Origin: Paguma larvata
Lineage: Eukaryota > Chordata > Mammalia > Carnivora > Viverridae
DNA length: 64,000 nucleotides
Reading direction: 5' to 3'
Assembly (NCBI GenBank): GCA_030068075.1
Contig: CM057824.1
Span: forward strand, 128,206,414-128,270,413
Of the stretch, positions 1 through 9,835 are shown piece by piece (the stretch's first letter is position 1; each line of letters starts with the position of its first letter). The translations under genes and the position numbers were made by a program. Under the pieces are notes generated by a model that saw nothing but the letters and a program-made list of their open reading frames with translations, was not told where the DNA came from and made no database searches.

Positions 1-1059
1 GGTTTCATTAATCATTTCATATTTAATCATTTGATATAAAGCAACATATTCTCTCCTGTGGTTATATGTTCACTTAACCATCAATTTGTGTATGTACAAG
101 TTTACCCAATTCTATTTGGGTGGCTATTTTTGTTTCTGTATGAGATAATTGAGATAAGCAATTGGCTCTTCATATTGGTGATTTAGGCCTTGATAACTGT
201 GACATCTTCCAGAGCAACACAGTAAGAGCTAGAGTCATGTGCAAGAATGCTTGTGGGGGGATGTCACAGAGAGCAAACTTACACACACACAAAAGTGAAT
301 TAAAGATCTCCATTAAGAGCTGTTTCAGGTGTTCTTTTTATTCAGACACCCACCCTCACTGGACTCTGTGGTTTAAGGCTGAAACTTAAAGCCCAGTGTT
401 ATGTGCTGCTTTGATGTTTGGTGAAATCAGGAGGACTCCTTTGGCCTAACTGCAAGTCCCTACCTACTCTGCTCCTGTTGGATAAGGTCCCTTCTTTATT
501 AAGGGGACCAGGGGAAGTTCCTGCTTATCCCTGAGGAGTAGGTTTCAGTTCTCTGATGACCTGTGGAATTATTCAAACAAGCCGGTCACATTCTCCCATC
601 AGAGAGCGGGCAGGACACCTTGCCCTCTTGATACTGCCTCCCATAGCCTCTAGCTGTTCACTTTGTTCTCGAGTGCAATCCTGTATGACCTCCCATGGCA
701 TGCAGTGCCCTCTTCCCTCCAAGTTGTAAGTATATGTGACTGACAAACTGCTCTCATCTCATCCATCCAGCATCAGATGTCATGCGTTTGGCCGTCCCTA
801 TTGCCCTAAGGCAGGAATCTGTTCCTCATAAAGGGGGTGACAGAAGGTGATCAGAACTGGTGATTCTCACTTGCTCCACACTCTGCATGCTGTCTGACCT
901 TTCCCCAATACACTGCTAGCCAGCATCCTTAGATGCCTTGCTATGTCACTGCTAACCTTGTATTGGATATGTATACCCATTCTTGTATCTATTCCCTAAG
1001 GGTCAAACATGGCATCCAGCTGAACTGTAAAAATATTAAGAGTGAAAAAATTTTAAGCA
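1..1059. other. Unassigned non-coding DNA
   Basis: No exon, RNA gene or repeat family is recognised. Roughly 400-950 is richer in G and C than its surroundings and could be a decayed LTR, but no end motifs or target duplication were found. The open frames here are under 80 codons and resemble nothing known. Confidence 0.5.
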
Positions 1060-1245
1060 TAATAGACACACAATATTACATTCGTTTCAGTTTACAGCAT
1101 AGTGATTGGACAACTCTATACTTTATGCTATACTCACAAGTGTAGCTACCCTCTGTCACCATACGATGCTATTATAATACCGATGACTATACTCCCTGTG
1201 TTGTACCTCTCATCTCCAAGGATATTAATTTTAATGGTTAGAATT
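1060..1245 (-). mobile_element. Old L1 3' UTR fragment (antisense)
   Basis: The plus strand reads like the reverse complement of an L1MA/L1MB-type 3' UTR: a stretch resembling 'ttagtttcaggtatacaaca', then 'ctaccctctgtcaccatac' and 'ctccctgtgttgtac'. It is an isolated, diverged fragment with no coding part. Confidence 0.6.
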
Positions 1246-1449
1246 TTGATTGTTCACTATCGAGAGGACTGGCGATGGAAAGCTGATGCACCTGAGAGCA
1301 CACATGGGAAGAAATGGCCTGCTTCACCTAGCCACAGCCTTTGAGAGTGTTTTGGACATTTGCTGATCAAACTGGTAAAGAGGCAGAAAAGAGAAAATGA
1401 GTGATGTTCTGCATAAATGAGAATGCTAAAGCTTTGCCAAGCACTTCCA

Positions 1450-1665
1450 TGTACCATGATCTAGGGCTTTTGCATGCATTTTTTTTCACTTAGTTCCCTC
1501 AGTAGGTTTATGAAGTAGGTACAGTTGTCATAGATAAAAAACAAACAAACATACAAAAACCCTGAGGCAAAGAATTAAATAAATTGGCCAGAGCTAGAAA
1601 GTGACAGACATAAGGTTAGAGCCTATAAATATGTCTGAATCCAGACCTAGGGTCTTTAAAAATGC
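1450..1665 (-). mobile_element. MIR SINE (antisense), diverged
   Basis: The order of blocks matches an antisense MIR: a 'ttaatcctcac..gaggtaggta' equivalent (tagttccctcagtaggtttatgaagtaggta split by drift), then 'ccctgaggca', 'ggccagagctag' and a terminal 'ctgaatccagacc' block. An A-rich (AAAC)n patch interrupts it near 1540. Confidence 0.6.
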
Positions 1666-1931
1666 CCTGCCCCGCAGTGAATATTCATGTACGTGCATAC
1701 ATGGTGAGTCACACAAATCAAGAATGGCACAGTGATTTGCAGCTCTACACTTACAGGGGGTGGAGTCTTGAACCAAGTGCCTGATCTCTTATTTCTTCTT
1801 TAATGATAAAAAGCCAGCAAACAAAAAATACCTTTGAGGGTTTTATGAGGATTTACCGACATCATTGACCTTGAAGCACATGGGATGTTTTAGTTGTTAA
1901 ATTCATGCTTATTCCTAACCTCCTTTTTATT

Positions 1932-2048
1932 CACTTAGTCACACATTCAATAAATATACTCTCAGTTTCTAATATGTGCAAGCTACTTGTTCTGGGTACT
2001 TGGAATACATCAGCGAAAAAAGGCAAAGGACCCTGCCCTCATTCACTT
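1932..2048 (-). mobile_element. L2 LINE 3' end (antisense)
   Basis: Reads as antisense L2: 'cattcaataaatatac', 'atatgtgcaagctac', 'ttctgggtacttgg' and 'aggaccctgccctcattcactt', in the order expected for the 3' end of L2. Confidence 0.65.
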
Positions 2049-2049
2049 C

Positions 2050-2459
2050 ATACTTCACGTACCAGATAAATTCCAAATGAATCAGAGTCAAATATAAAAC
2101 CTAAAGCCATGTGATAGCTAGAAGAAAACACAAGAGAGTGCATCTGTAATCCAAATGTGGAGAGAATTTATCTTATTACGACTTAACATACAGAGGCATG
2201 AAGGAAAAATATTGATGCATTTGATGATTTTTAAAATGTTTTTTATGGATGGAAAAGATCATCAAGACAAAGCAAAGGAACAAATAACAAAAGAAATTGC
2301 AACTTATGCAAAGAACTTTTTAAAAAAGAAGCAAAAGACCAGTAGGTTCATTAAAAAATGAATTAGAAAAAATATAAGTATAATGCTAAGTGAAATTAAG
2401 TTAGTCAGAGAAAGACAAAAACCATATGAGGAATTTAAGAAACAAAACAAATGAGCAAA

Positions 2460-2508
<49 letters not shown>

Positions 2509-2620
2509 CCAAAAAACAGACTCTTAACTATAGAGAACAAACTGATGGGTTACCAGCGTAGGAGGGATGAGTGAAATAAATGATGGGGATTAAAGAGTAC
2601 ACTTCTCATGATGAAAAACA
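2050..2620 (+). mobile_element. Carnivore L1 fragment, ORF2 end and 3' UTR
   Basis: The first part resembles the late ORF2 region of L1. From about 2370 it matches the end of ORF2 and the carnivore L1 3' UTR (aatgctaagtgaaatta, gtcagagaaagac, then cagactcttaactatagaga, gaacaaactgatggg, gatggggattaa). An expanded GA microsatellite lies in the 3' UTR. The element is 5'-truncated and internally deleted, and no reading frame longer than about 70 codons survives. Confidence 0.7.
2465..2504. repeat. (GA)n microsatellite in L1 3' UTR
   Basis: Uninterrupted GA dinucleotide repeat of about 20 units at the position where carnivore L1 3' UTRs carry an A/G-rich tract. Confidence 0.97.
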
Positions 2621-2639
2621 AAATGGACAAAAAGAATGA

Positions 2640-2919
2640 ATTAGAGATTAGGACAGAAGTTCACAGAATAAAAATGCAAATAGCTATCAACCTAATAAAA
2701 TATGTTAAACTTTTTTTTTGAAAATAAGACAATTGGAAATTAAACTACACTAAGATACTATTTTTCAATAATTAGTTTGTTAAAGTCCAAATGTTTGACA
2801 ACATAACTCTGCTGGTTGGCAGTGGGGAAAAAAATACACTTGTATATTTACAGTAGGAATGCAAATTGGTACAATCCCTGTGCAGTGGGAGTTGGCAGTA
2901 TCTAGCAAAACTACATATA
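2640..2919 (+). mobile_element. Old L1 ORF2 fragment, left half, split by an LTR
   Basis: Sense-strand similarity to the ORF2 3' region of an old L1 ('aaattaaactacactaagat', 'tctgctggttggcagtgggg', 'gcaaattggtacaa'). The alignment stops at 2919 and resumes at 3315, on the other side of the LTR at 2920-3314. Confidence 0.6.
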
Positions 2920-3314
2920 TGTTGTTGGGGTACAGCATCAAAAAGAGATGATGGCTGATTGACCCATGGGCTGAACTTGGGTACTCGGAGGCTCCCTATT
3001 CCTTCTTTGTCCTTGGAATGTAGGTTCTCCTTGCCTTTACATTGCTCCAAGGATATAACCTTGAGATAGTGATGTGGTGTTGAAAGCGCCTGCATGATCT
3101 TTATAAACTTTTAAGATTTGGTGGGTGGATACAGAGATTCATCTATCTCACTGCTGCCCAAGACAAGCCTTGTATGTAAGTTCCCTTTTATTAAATCTGC
3201 CACTTACCAACCTGGAGTGGTCTGCCTTTTACTTTGGTCTCTTCCTGCCCTTTATGTGTGGGGGCCACTTTCGGATTACACTTGGGAAGTTCCTGAGGGG
3301 GTTGCAAACCAACT
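2920..3314 (+). mobile_element. Solo ERV LTR (gammaretrovirus/ERV1-like?) inside L1
   Basis: About 395 bp of unrelated sequence separates two halves of one L1. It has an LTR layout: a TG start, a TATA-like 'tttataaa' near 3099, an 'attaaa' polyadenylation-type signal near 3190, and a T/C-rich downstream part. A 4-bp target duplication (tata/tatg) is possible but imperfect and the 3' CA is unclear, so the ends are approximate. No internal retroviral genes are present. Class and orientation are inferred from signal order. Confidence 0.5.
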
Positions 3315-3425
3315 TATGCTTATGCCTTGACTCAGCAATCCTATTTCTAGGAATCTACACCAATAATATGCTGACGGTTGGTTTTGTTGAGACCTAGGTT
3401 TTCCATCATAGGAGAACTACTTCTA
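3315..3425 (+). mobile_element. Old L1 ORF2 fragment, right half
   Basis: Continues the L1 interrupted at 2919: 'gactcagcaatcctatttct' followed by 'aggaatctacacc' is the conserved stretch just before the end of ORF2 in many mammalian L1s. Confidence 0.6.
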
Positions 3426-3433
3426 GTAGTTCT

Positions 3434-3569
3434 GGGGTGCCTGCAGTGCTCAGTCAGAAGAGGATGCGACTCTTGATCTTGAGATCGTTGAATTTGAGCC
3501 CCATGTTGAGTACTGAGATTACTAAAAAAAAAAAAAAAAAAAAGGAAAAAAAACTTAAAAAACATCTCA
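3434..3569 (+). mobile_element. CAN-SINE, short form
   Basis: Sense copy: 'ggggtgcct', 'gctcagtcag', 'gactcttgatcttgagatcg', 'gagccccatgttgagt', then directly an A-rich tail without the TC tract of the long form. A 7-bp candidate target duplication (tagttct) lies at 3427-3433 and 3570-3576. Confidence 0.75.
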
Positions 3570-3576
3570 TAGTTCT

Positions 3577-3960
3577 AAATTTGAAGTATGAACTAAATGT
3601 TTTGAATTTATGTGTTCATAAGTGTTTGTGTTTTAATTTTTTTGTCCCAGCTGTAAACATGGAGAAGGTCTAGGAAGAATAAAAGACCAAAGAGCAATAG
3701 TCTGAGCGTTTCTACCATCATATTGTGGTCCATTAATAGCATTCTCCTCAAACAGGAACCAGGAAAAAGTACTTCTAGAATTTTGGAGTAAGAATCCCCT
3801 AAAATTCTTTCCTCCCTAACAACAATGGCATAATTTTTTCAGAATCTGGAAATTAACCAAAGGCTTGTAGTGATCCAAGGAACATTTATTTAAAAAAAAA
3901 TGGCCAAACACCAGTATGAACAGGGTGCTTGCTAGTGTTTTATTTCATTAATTGATTAGT
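3577..3960. other. Unassigned AT-rich DNA
   Basis: No gene or repeat is recognised with confidence. The part near 3850-3900 could be a decayed L1 3' tail, which would fit the adjoining L1, but the similarity is too weak to call. Confidence 0.4.
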
Positions 3961-4462
3961 TACTAAAATTTTTATTGAGATATAATTGACAGATAACATT
4001 GTGTAGTTTCAGGTGTATAGCATGTTGATTTGATTCATTTACATTTGCAATATGATTGCCATTTAGCATTATCTAACACTTCTGTCATGCCACATTGCCA
4101 CATCCTCTAGTGGTGGGAGCAATTTATCTAGTTTTTTAGTAAGTTTAATGTTTACAATAAGGCTTTGTTGTCTGCAATCACTATATTATGTACTAGATCT
4201 CCAGGACTTATTTATGTAATAGTATCAAATATTCGTCCTTCAGCAAGATCTCTCCCATTTCACGCACCCCACGCCCCACGCCAGCTTTTGGTAACCGCCA
4301 TTTTACTGTGTTCCTTGAGTTTTTTTTTTTAATTCCACATATAAAGGATATCATACAGTGTTTGTCTTTCTCTCTATGGCGTATGTCGCTTGGCATAATG
4401 TTCTCAAGTTTTATCTATGTCGTCACAAGTTTTCTTTTTTCTCATGGCTGAATAGTATTTCA

Positions 4463-4491
4463 TTGTGTGTGTGTGTGTATATATGTGTGTG

Positions 4492-4524
<33 letters not shown>

Positions 4525-4545
4525 GATCTATATCTATATATCTAT
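4463..4545. repeat. (TG)n/(TA)n microsatellite in L1
   Basis: Compound TG and TA repeat ending in 'tatctatatatctata'. It sits where L1 ORF2 ends commonly carry a TA-rich tract (the 'cattgtatatatata' region in antisense). Confidence 0.95.
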
Positions 4546-4778
4546 ATGAATCACATTTCCTTTACCCATTCACTTGCTGAAAAACACTTATGTTGTTTTC
4601 ATATCTTGGCTATTGTATGTAATGTTGCAATGAACATGGAAGTGCATATGTCCTTTCAAGTTACTGTTTTCATGGTTTTTTGGTTTTTTTTTTTGTTTTT
4701 GTTTTTGTTTTGTTTTTTTTTGATAAATACTCAGAACTGGAATGGTTGAATCATATGACAGTTTATTTTTAATTTTTT

Positions 4779-4979
4779 TTTTAACGTTTATTTATTTTTG
4801 AGAGACAGAGTGTGAGCAAGGGAAGGGCAGAGAGAGAGAGGCAGACGCAGAATCTGAAGCAGGCTCCAGGCTCTGAGCCATCAGCACAGAGCCCGACGCG
4901 GGGCTCGAACTCACAGACTGTGAGATCATGACCTGAGCTGAAGTCGGCCGCTTAACCGACTGAGCCACCCAGGTATCCC
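4779..4979 (-). mobile_element. CAN-SINE, long feliform form
   Basis: Full-length antisense copy: T-rich tail, GA-rich tract, 'gcaggctccaggctctgagc', 'cagcacagagcccgacg', 'gagatcatgacctgagc', and 'cttaaccgactgagccaccc' (tRNA-related head). A perfect 15-bp target duplication lies at 4764-4778 and 4980-4994. The flanking L1 reads through once the SINE is removed, so the SINE is younger. Confidence 0.95.
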
Positions 4980-5536
4980 TATTTTTAATTTTTTGAGGAA
5001 CCTGCATACTGTTTTCCATGTGGATGAAGCAATCTACATTCTCACCAACAGTGCACCGAGGGTTCCCTTTTCTCCACATCCTTGCCAACACTTGTTATTT
5101 CTTGTCCTTTTGCTAATAGCCCTTTTAGCAGGTTTGAGGTGATATCTCACTGTGGTTTTTAGTTGCATTTCCCTGATGATTAGAGATGTTCAGCACCTTT
5201 TCATGTACCTGTTGATTATTTGGCTGTCTTCTGTGGAAAGATGTCTGTTTAGTTCCTCTGCCCATTTTTAAATTGGATTTTTGCTCTTATTGAATCATAT
5301 GAGTTCTTTATAAATTTTGGATATTGACCCCTTATCTGATACATGATTTGCAAATATTCTCTCCCATTCCATAGGTTGCCTTTTAATTTTGTTAGTTGTT
5401 TCTTTTGTAGTGCTTAAGCTTTTAAGTTGATGTAGTCTCACTGGTGATTTTTTCTTTTGTTGTTTGTGCTTTTGGTGTCATATCAAAAAATCTTTGCCAA
5501 ATCCATTGTTGCGGAACGTCTTTCCTATGATTTCTT

Positions 5537-5597
5537 TTTTTTAATTTTTATTTAAATTTCAGTTAGTTAACCTGCAATGGTATTAGTTTCAGATGTA
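5537..5597 (-). mobile_element. 61-bp carnivore L1 3'-end insertion
   Basis: The insert is a T-rich stretch followed by antisense carnivore L1 3' terminus ('tttaaatttcagttagttaa', 'tattagtttcagatgta'). It is bounded by a perfect 13-bp direct repeat (cctatgatttctt) at 5524-5536 and 5598-5610. This is an extreme 5'-truncated L1 integration into the older L1. Confidence 0.85.
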
Positions 5598-6753
5598 CCT
5601 ATGATTTCTTCTAGGAGTTTTACAGTATTGGGTCTTATGTTTGAGTTAATAAAAGTTTTGTTTACATTGTACTAATCTTTCACTTCCGTGGTTAAATTTA
5701 ATCCAAGGTATTTTATTGTTTTTGATGCTGTTGTCAATGGGATAGGTTTTTTTTTTTATTACTTTTTTGGATGTTTTATGATTTGTGTATAGAAATGCGG
5801 CTGATTTCCATGTGTTGATTTTATATCCTGCAACTTTACTGAATTCATTAATTACATTCAATAAATTTTTAGTTGAGTCTTTGGGATTTTCAATATATAA
5901 AATTATATCATCTGCAAATAATGACAGTTTTATTTCTTTTCTAATCCAAATATCTTTTATTCCTTTGTCTTACCTGATTGCTGTAGCTACGACTATGTTG
6001 TATACAATGGTGAGAAGGCACTTTTGTCTTGTTCCTGATCTTAGAGGGAAGACGTGAATTTTTTCTCCATTTAGTGTAATGTTAGTTGTGGGTTTGTCAT
6101 ATACAGCCTTTATTATGTTGAGGTATATTCCTTCTATACTTAATCTTTGAGGGTTTTTAGCATAAAGGATATTGCATTTTGTCAAATGCTTTTACTACAT
6201 CTATTGAGATGGTCATATTTTATCTTTCATTCTATAAATGTGGTGTGTCACATTTACTGACTTGCATTTGTTGAAACATCCCTGGATCCAAGAGATAAAT
6301 CCCAGTTGGTCATGGAGTACAATCATTTTAATGAGTTTTTGAATTAGGTTTGCTAATATTTCATTGAGATTTTTTGCATCTGTGTTCATCACGGATATTG
6401 TTCTATAGTTTTCTTGTGTCTTTGTCTGGTTTTGTTATCAGGGTAGTTCTAGCCTTGTAGAATGATTTTGGAGGTGTTCCCTCCTCTAATATTTTGGAAA
6501 AGTTTGAGAAGGATTGGTATTAATTCTTTTTAAATGTTTGATAGAATTTGCCAGTAAAGTATGTGGTCCTGTGGTTTTCTGTGCTGGAAGAGTTTTGATT
6601 CCATCTCCTTGCTCTTTATTAGTGTGTTCATACTTTCTATTCTTTTCTGGTCCAGTCTTGGTGAGTTGTATGATTCTTGGAACTTATCCATTTCTTCTAG
6701 GTTATTTAATTTGTTGGCATATAATTGTTTATAGAAGTTTCTTATGATCCTAT

Positions 6754-6943
6754 GTCTTTTTTTTTTTTTTTTAGACATCATCATTGATGTGGGGGGGAAG
6801 GGCGGAGGGAGAGAAGAGAATTTTAAGCAGGCTCCACACTCAGCATGGAGCCTAATGCAGGGTTTGATCCCACGACCCTAGGATCATGACCTGAGCCAAA
6901 TCAAGAGTGAGACCCTCAACCGACTGAGCCACCCAGGTGCCCC
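6754..6943 (-). mobile_element. CAN-SINE in L1
   Basis: Antisense copy with T-tail, 'gcaggctccacactcagcat', 'ggatcatgacctgagcc' and 'accgactgagccacccaggt'. A perfect 9-bp target duplication (tgatcctat) lies at 6745-6753 and 6944-6952. It uses the 'cactcagcatggagcc' middle section rather than the 'gtcagcacagagcc' one. Confidence 0.95.
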
Positions 6944-7449
6944 TGATCCTATTTATTTCTGTAATGTGAGTTATAATTTCTCCTCTTTCATTTCTGATTT
7001 TATTTATTTGAGCCTTTTCTCTTTGTTTCTTAGTCTGGCTACAGTTTTGTAATTTCATTTATCTTTTTAAAAAATACAGCTTTCAGTTTTGTTGATCTTT
7101 CCTGTTTTTTTTTTTTTGGTTGTTGTTGTTGTTGTTGTTTGTTCGTTTGTTTTTGTCTGTAGTTCATTTATTTCTACTGTGATCTTTATTATTTCCTTCC
7201 TTCTCCTAGCTCTTGCTCCTTGGGGTGTAAAGTTGTTTCTACTGTTCTTTGATTTTAACCCTTATTCTACAGTTGAGTGGTAAATGAATCATCCTAGTAT
7301 AGAGTTCTAAGTCTGACTGTTTATTTTTCACCTTTATGCATGCATTATGTTTTCATGTTGCTGACTAACATCTTTCCATTTGGGCTTGAAGAATACCTTT
7401 CAGAATTTGCTTTCTCAGCTTTCATTGGTCTAAGAAAGCCTAGGCTTCA

Positions 7450-8200
7450 TTACTTTCCTGGATAAAGTATTCTTGGCTAGAAATTTTTTTCTTTTAACAC
7501 TTTGAATGTGTCATTCTATTCTTTCCTGGCCTGTAAAGTTTTTGCTGAGAAATCCACTGATAGCACAATAGGGGTTCCTTTGTAGGTTATAGTTTTGTTT
7601 TTTTTTTATCCCTGAATCCCTTGAAGATTCTTTTTTTTAATCATAAATTTTTGACAATTTCATTATAAGGTAATTTGGAGAAGGTCTTTTTACATTAAAA
7701 AAATAGGAGAGCTATTAGCTTTGTGAACTTATACGTCCAAATCTTTCTCCAGGCCTGGAAAGTTCTTGCTATTATTTCTTAAAACAAACTCTCTGTCCCC
7801 TTATCTCCCTCTTCTCCTTCTGGAACCCTGATTATTCTCATATTTGTGTTTTTGATGAAATCTAATAGCTTACATAGGCTTTCTCTGCTCTTTTAAAATC
7901 TCCATTCTTTTGTCTCCTCTGTGTTACTTCAAAATTCCTGTCCCCCAAGTAGTTTATTTTTTCTTCTACTTATCTGACCTGTTATAGATGCTCTCCATTG
8001 CATTCTTCATCTCCTTCTTTGAATTCTTCGGCTCCATGATTTAGGCTTGGCTTCTTTTTATAATTTCAGTCTCTTTTAAAAGAACTCATTTTGCTCATAT
8101 ATTTTATTCCTGATTTCATTGAATTGCCTTTCTGAGTTTTTTGGTAACTCGTTGAGTTTGCTCACTGCCACCATTTTGAATTCTTTTTCAGTTAGATCAC
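7450..8200 (-). pseudogene. L1 ORF1-like remnant
   Basis: The minus strand carries blocks typical of the ORF1 region of old L1s. Examples are the antisense of 'tttttgctgagaaatccact' with 'gatagcacaataggggttcc' (7531-7580) and 'ttgaattcttcggctccatg' (8020-8039). No long frame survives. A diverged plus-strand counterpart lies at 9836-10820. ORF1 normally encodes an RNA-binding chaperone. Confidence 0.6.
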
Positions 8201-9013
8201 CATTATTCAATACCTTGGAACTCGGTTGCTGGAAAATTGTCATTTTAATTTTGTGATGCCAGATTTCTTCTATTCTTCATATTCCTTATAGTTGTGCATG
8301 CATGCTTTCTCATTTGAAATAGCAGATACCTTCTTAACTCTGTGCTCATTGTCTTCAGTCAAAGGGGTGGTATTGTTATTATCTAAGTTTTTACTCTGGG
8401 TTTGTGAAAGTGAACCTGTTCCACTCTTCTTGCTCTCTCTTGTGGCCATGTTTTTAAGCATCTTCTGTGGTTCTTATAGTTCATCAGACTGGTTATTGGA
8501 AACCATTCCTTTGTTTTCTGGAAGGTAGTGTTTAACTCAACTTTGTGGTTTCTTCCTTGCCCACTGACTACTGCCTATTCTCTGAGTGTCCCCTGACTAT
8601 CACCGGTCACTTTGCAGATGTATTTAGGAGCACATACAAGGAGAATGGTGGGAGGTATGTGCTTAGCACCTGGTGCATTGCGGGTGGCCAGGACCCAGTA
8701 GAAAGTTCTCTGGGGTTGGGGGGAGTGGTTAGTCCTAGAGGCTCTCGGGTGGACTTTTTGGTGAGTATGACCGTTTTAGCACCATTTAAAATTCTTATCT
8801 GCCTCTTTCCCATTGTCCTTCTATCTCCCCATTCATAGGGTTTTCATCTCTAGCAGCAATCCAGTCAACTAGGATAGATGTACACTCACTGCTTTTCTTT
8901 TCTAGTTGGAAGGATTGCTTTTACACGATAAATTGGCCCTTTTCAGTGTTTTCTTGGGAGAGGGATGGCAGCAAAATATTTTCTCTTATTGACTTCTCTG
9001 TGGCCCAACTCAT

Positions 9014-9018
9014 ACTTT

Positions 9019-9093
<75 letters not shown>

Positions 9094-9117
9094 TTCTTTC
9101 TTTCTTTCTTTCTTTCC
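9014..9117. repeat. (TTTC)n(TC)n(TTTC)n polypyrimidine tract
   Basis: Three-part tract: TTTC tetranucleotides, about 15 TC units, then TTTC again. Both strands are open across the region only because the repeat lacks stops, so the open frames over it are not genes. Confidence 0.97.
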
Positions 9118-9481
9118 CAATGGTATGCTGGAGTCTTCCTTTGGGAAGACTGGACTTCTGCAAGTTTTCTGTCATGCATGAGTACCTGCCCACATTAGCA
9201 CTCACCTGATTTTTCCCTGACAGCAGTGAGAGGAGTCTAGGCTGTTTCTTTGGCTCTGCTAGTTCCACAGCCCATACAGAGATTTGTCTGTCTCTTACCA
9301 GCTGCATTAGTGGGTGAGACTCCTCCCAGGTTCCTTGGAGTGAGGTCCGAGATGCAAAAGACCCACCAAGGTCCTTTTGTTCATGTATGGATGACTACTT
9401 CATTGGTTCGAAAGAGGGGGATTAAAAGGAAGAACGTCTTACGTTGCCATGTTGTCGATATCACTCAAGAAGGAAGACACA

Positions 9482-9716
9482 GGGGCACCTGGGTGGCTCA
9501 GTCATTTGAATGTCTGACTCTTGATTTTCACTCAGGTCGTGAACCACATTTTATGAGACTGAACCCCATGTAAGGCTCCGTGCTGACAGCTTGGAGCCTG
9601 CTTGGGGTTCTCTCTTTCTCCCTTGGTCTGCCCTTGTTCTCTCTCTCTCTCTCTCTCTCTCTCTCCCCCTCTCTCTGTCAAAATAAATAAATAAATAAAT
9701 AAATATTTTAAAAATA
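9482..9716 (+). mobile_element. CAN-SINE, long form
   Basis: Sense copy: 'ggggcacctgggtggctcag', 'gactcttgatt', 'gtgctgacagcttggagcct', 'gcttggggttctctctttct', a TC tract and an (AAAT)n tail. No clear target duplication was seen. Confidence 0.92.
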
Positions 9717-9759
9717 GGGAATACAGAATGTCCTGTTCACAGAAAGTAAAGAAGTTAAT

Positions 9760-9830
9760 ATACCTTCTTAACCCTCTGCTCATTGTCTTCAGTAGAAGGG
9801 GTGGTATTGTTATTATCTGAGTTATTACTC
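9760..9830 (-). mobile_element. L1 5'-region fragment, direct copy of 8326-8396
   Basis: This 71-bp block is nearly identical to 8326-8396 in the same orientation ('attgtcttcagt', 'aggggtggtattgttattat'). The sequence then changes at 9831-9836 into L1 in the opposite orientation. Confidence 0.75.
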
Positions 9831-9835
9831 AGTTT

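Larger units (their letters stand above)
4330..7200 (-). pseudogene. L1 ORF2 remnant (reverse transcriptase)
   Basis: This is a broken L1 ORF2, which encodes the reverse transcriptase used in target-primed retrotransposition. Recognisable pieces on the minus strand are the linker before the reverse transcriptase (6530-6784, RIIRNFYKQLYANKLNN), the '[13 protein letters not shown]' block (5970-6185), the catalytic FADD box (codons at 5907-5918), '[11 protein letters not shown]' (5646-5861), and the C-terminus with 'MISFICGI' near 4340. These lie in different frames with stops between them, and two SINEs (4779-4979, 6754-6943) and a small L1 insertion split the frame further. The N-terminal endonuclease domain is not found. 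No functional product is possible. Confidence 0.8.
3961..9480 (-). mobile_element. Long, rearranged L1 (L1M-type), antisense
   Basis: Reading the minus strand from high to low coordinates gives a 5' UTR-like region (about 9480-8250), an ORF1-like part (about 8200-7300), ORF2 (about 7200-4330) and the 3' UTR (4330-3961, with 'attgagatataattgaca'). The endonuclease part of ORF2 appears to be missing: the frame passes from the linker before the reverse transcriptase to ORF1-like sequence near 7260. Two SINEs, a 61-bp L1 piece and microsatellites have been added. Many stops and frameshifts are present and the element is inactive. The segment above 8500 is assigned mainly by position and is less sure. 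Confidence 0.75.

Noticed and set aside
8946..9209. Ser/Leu/Phe-rich open frames on both strands
   Set aside because: Translations of the TTTC/TC repeat.
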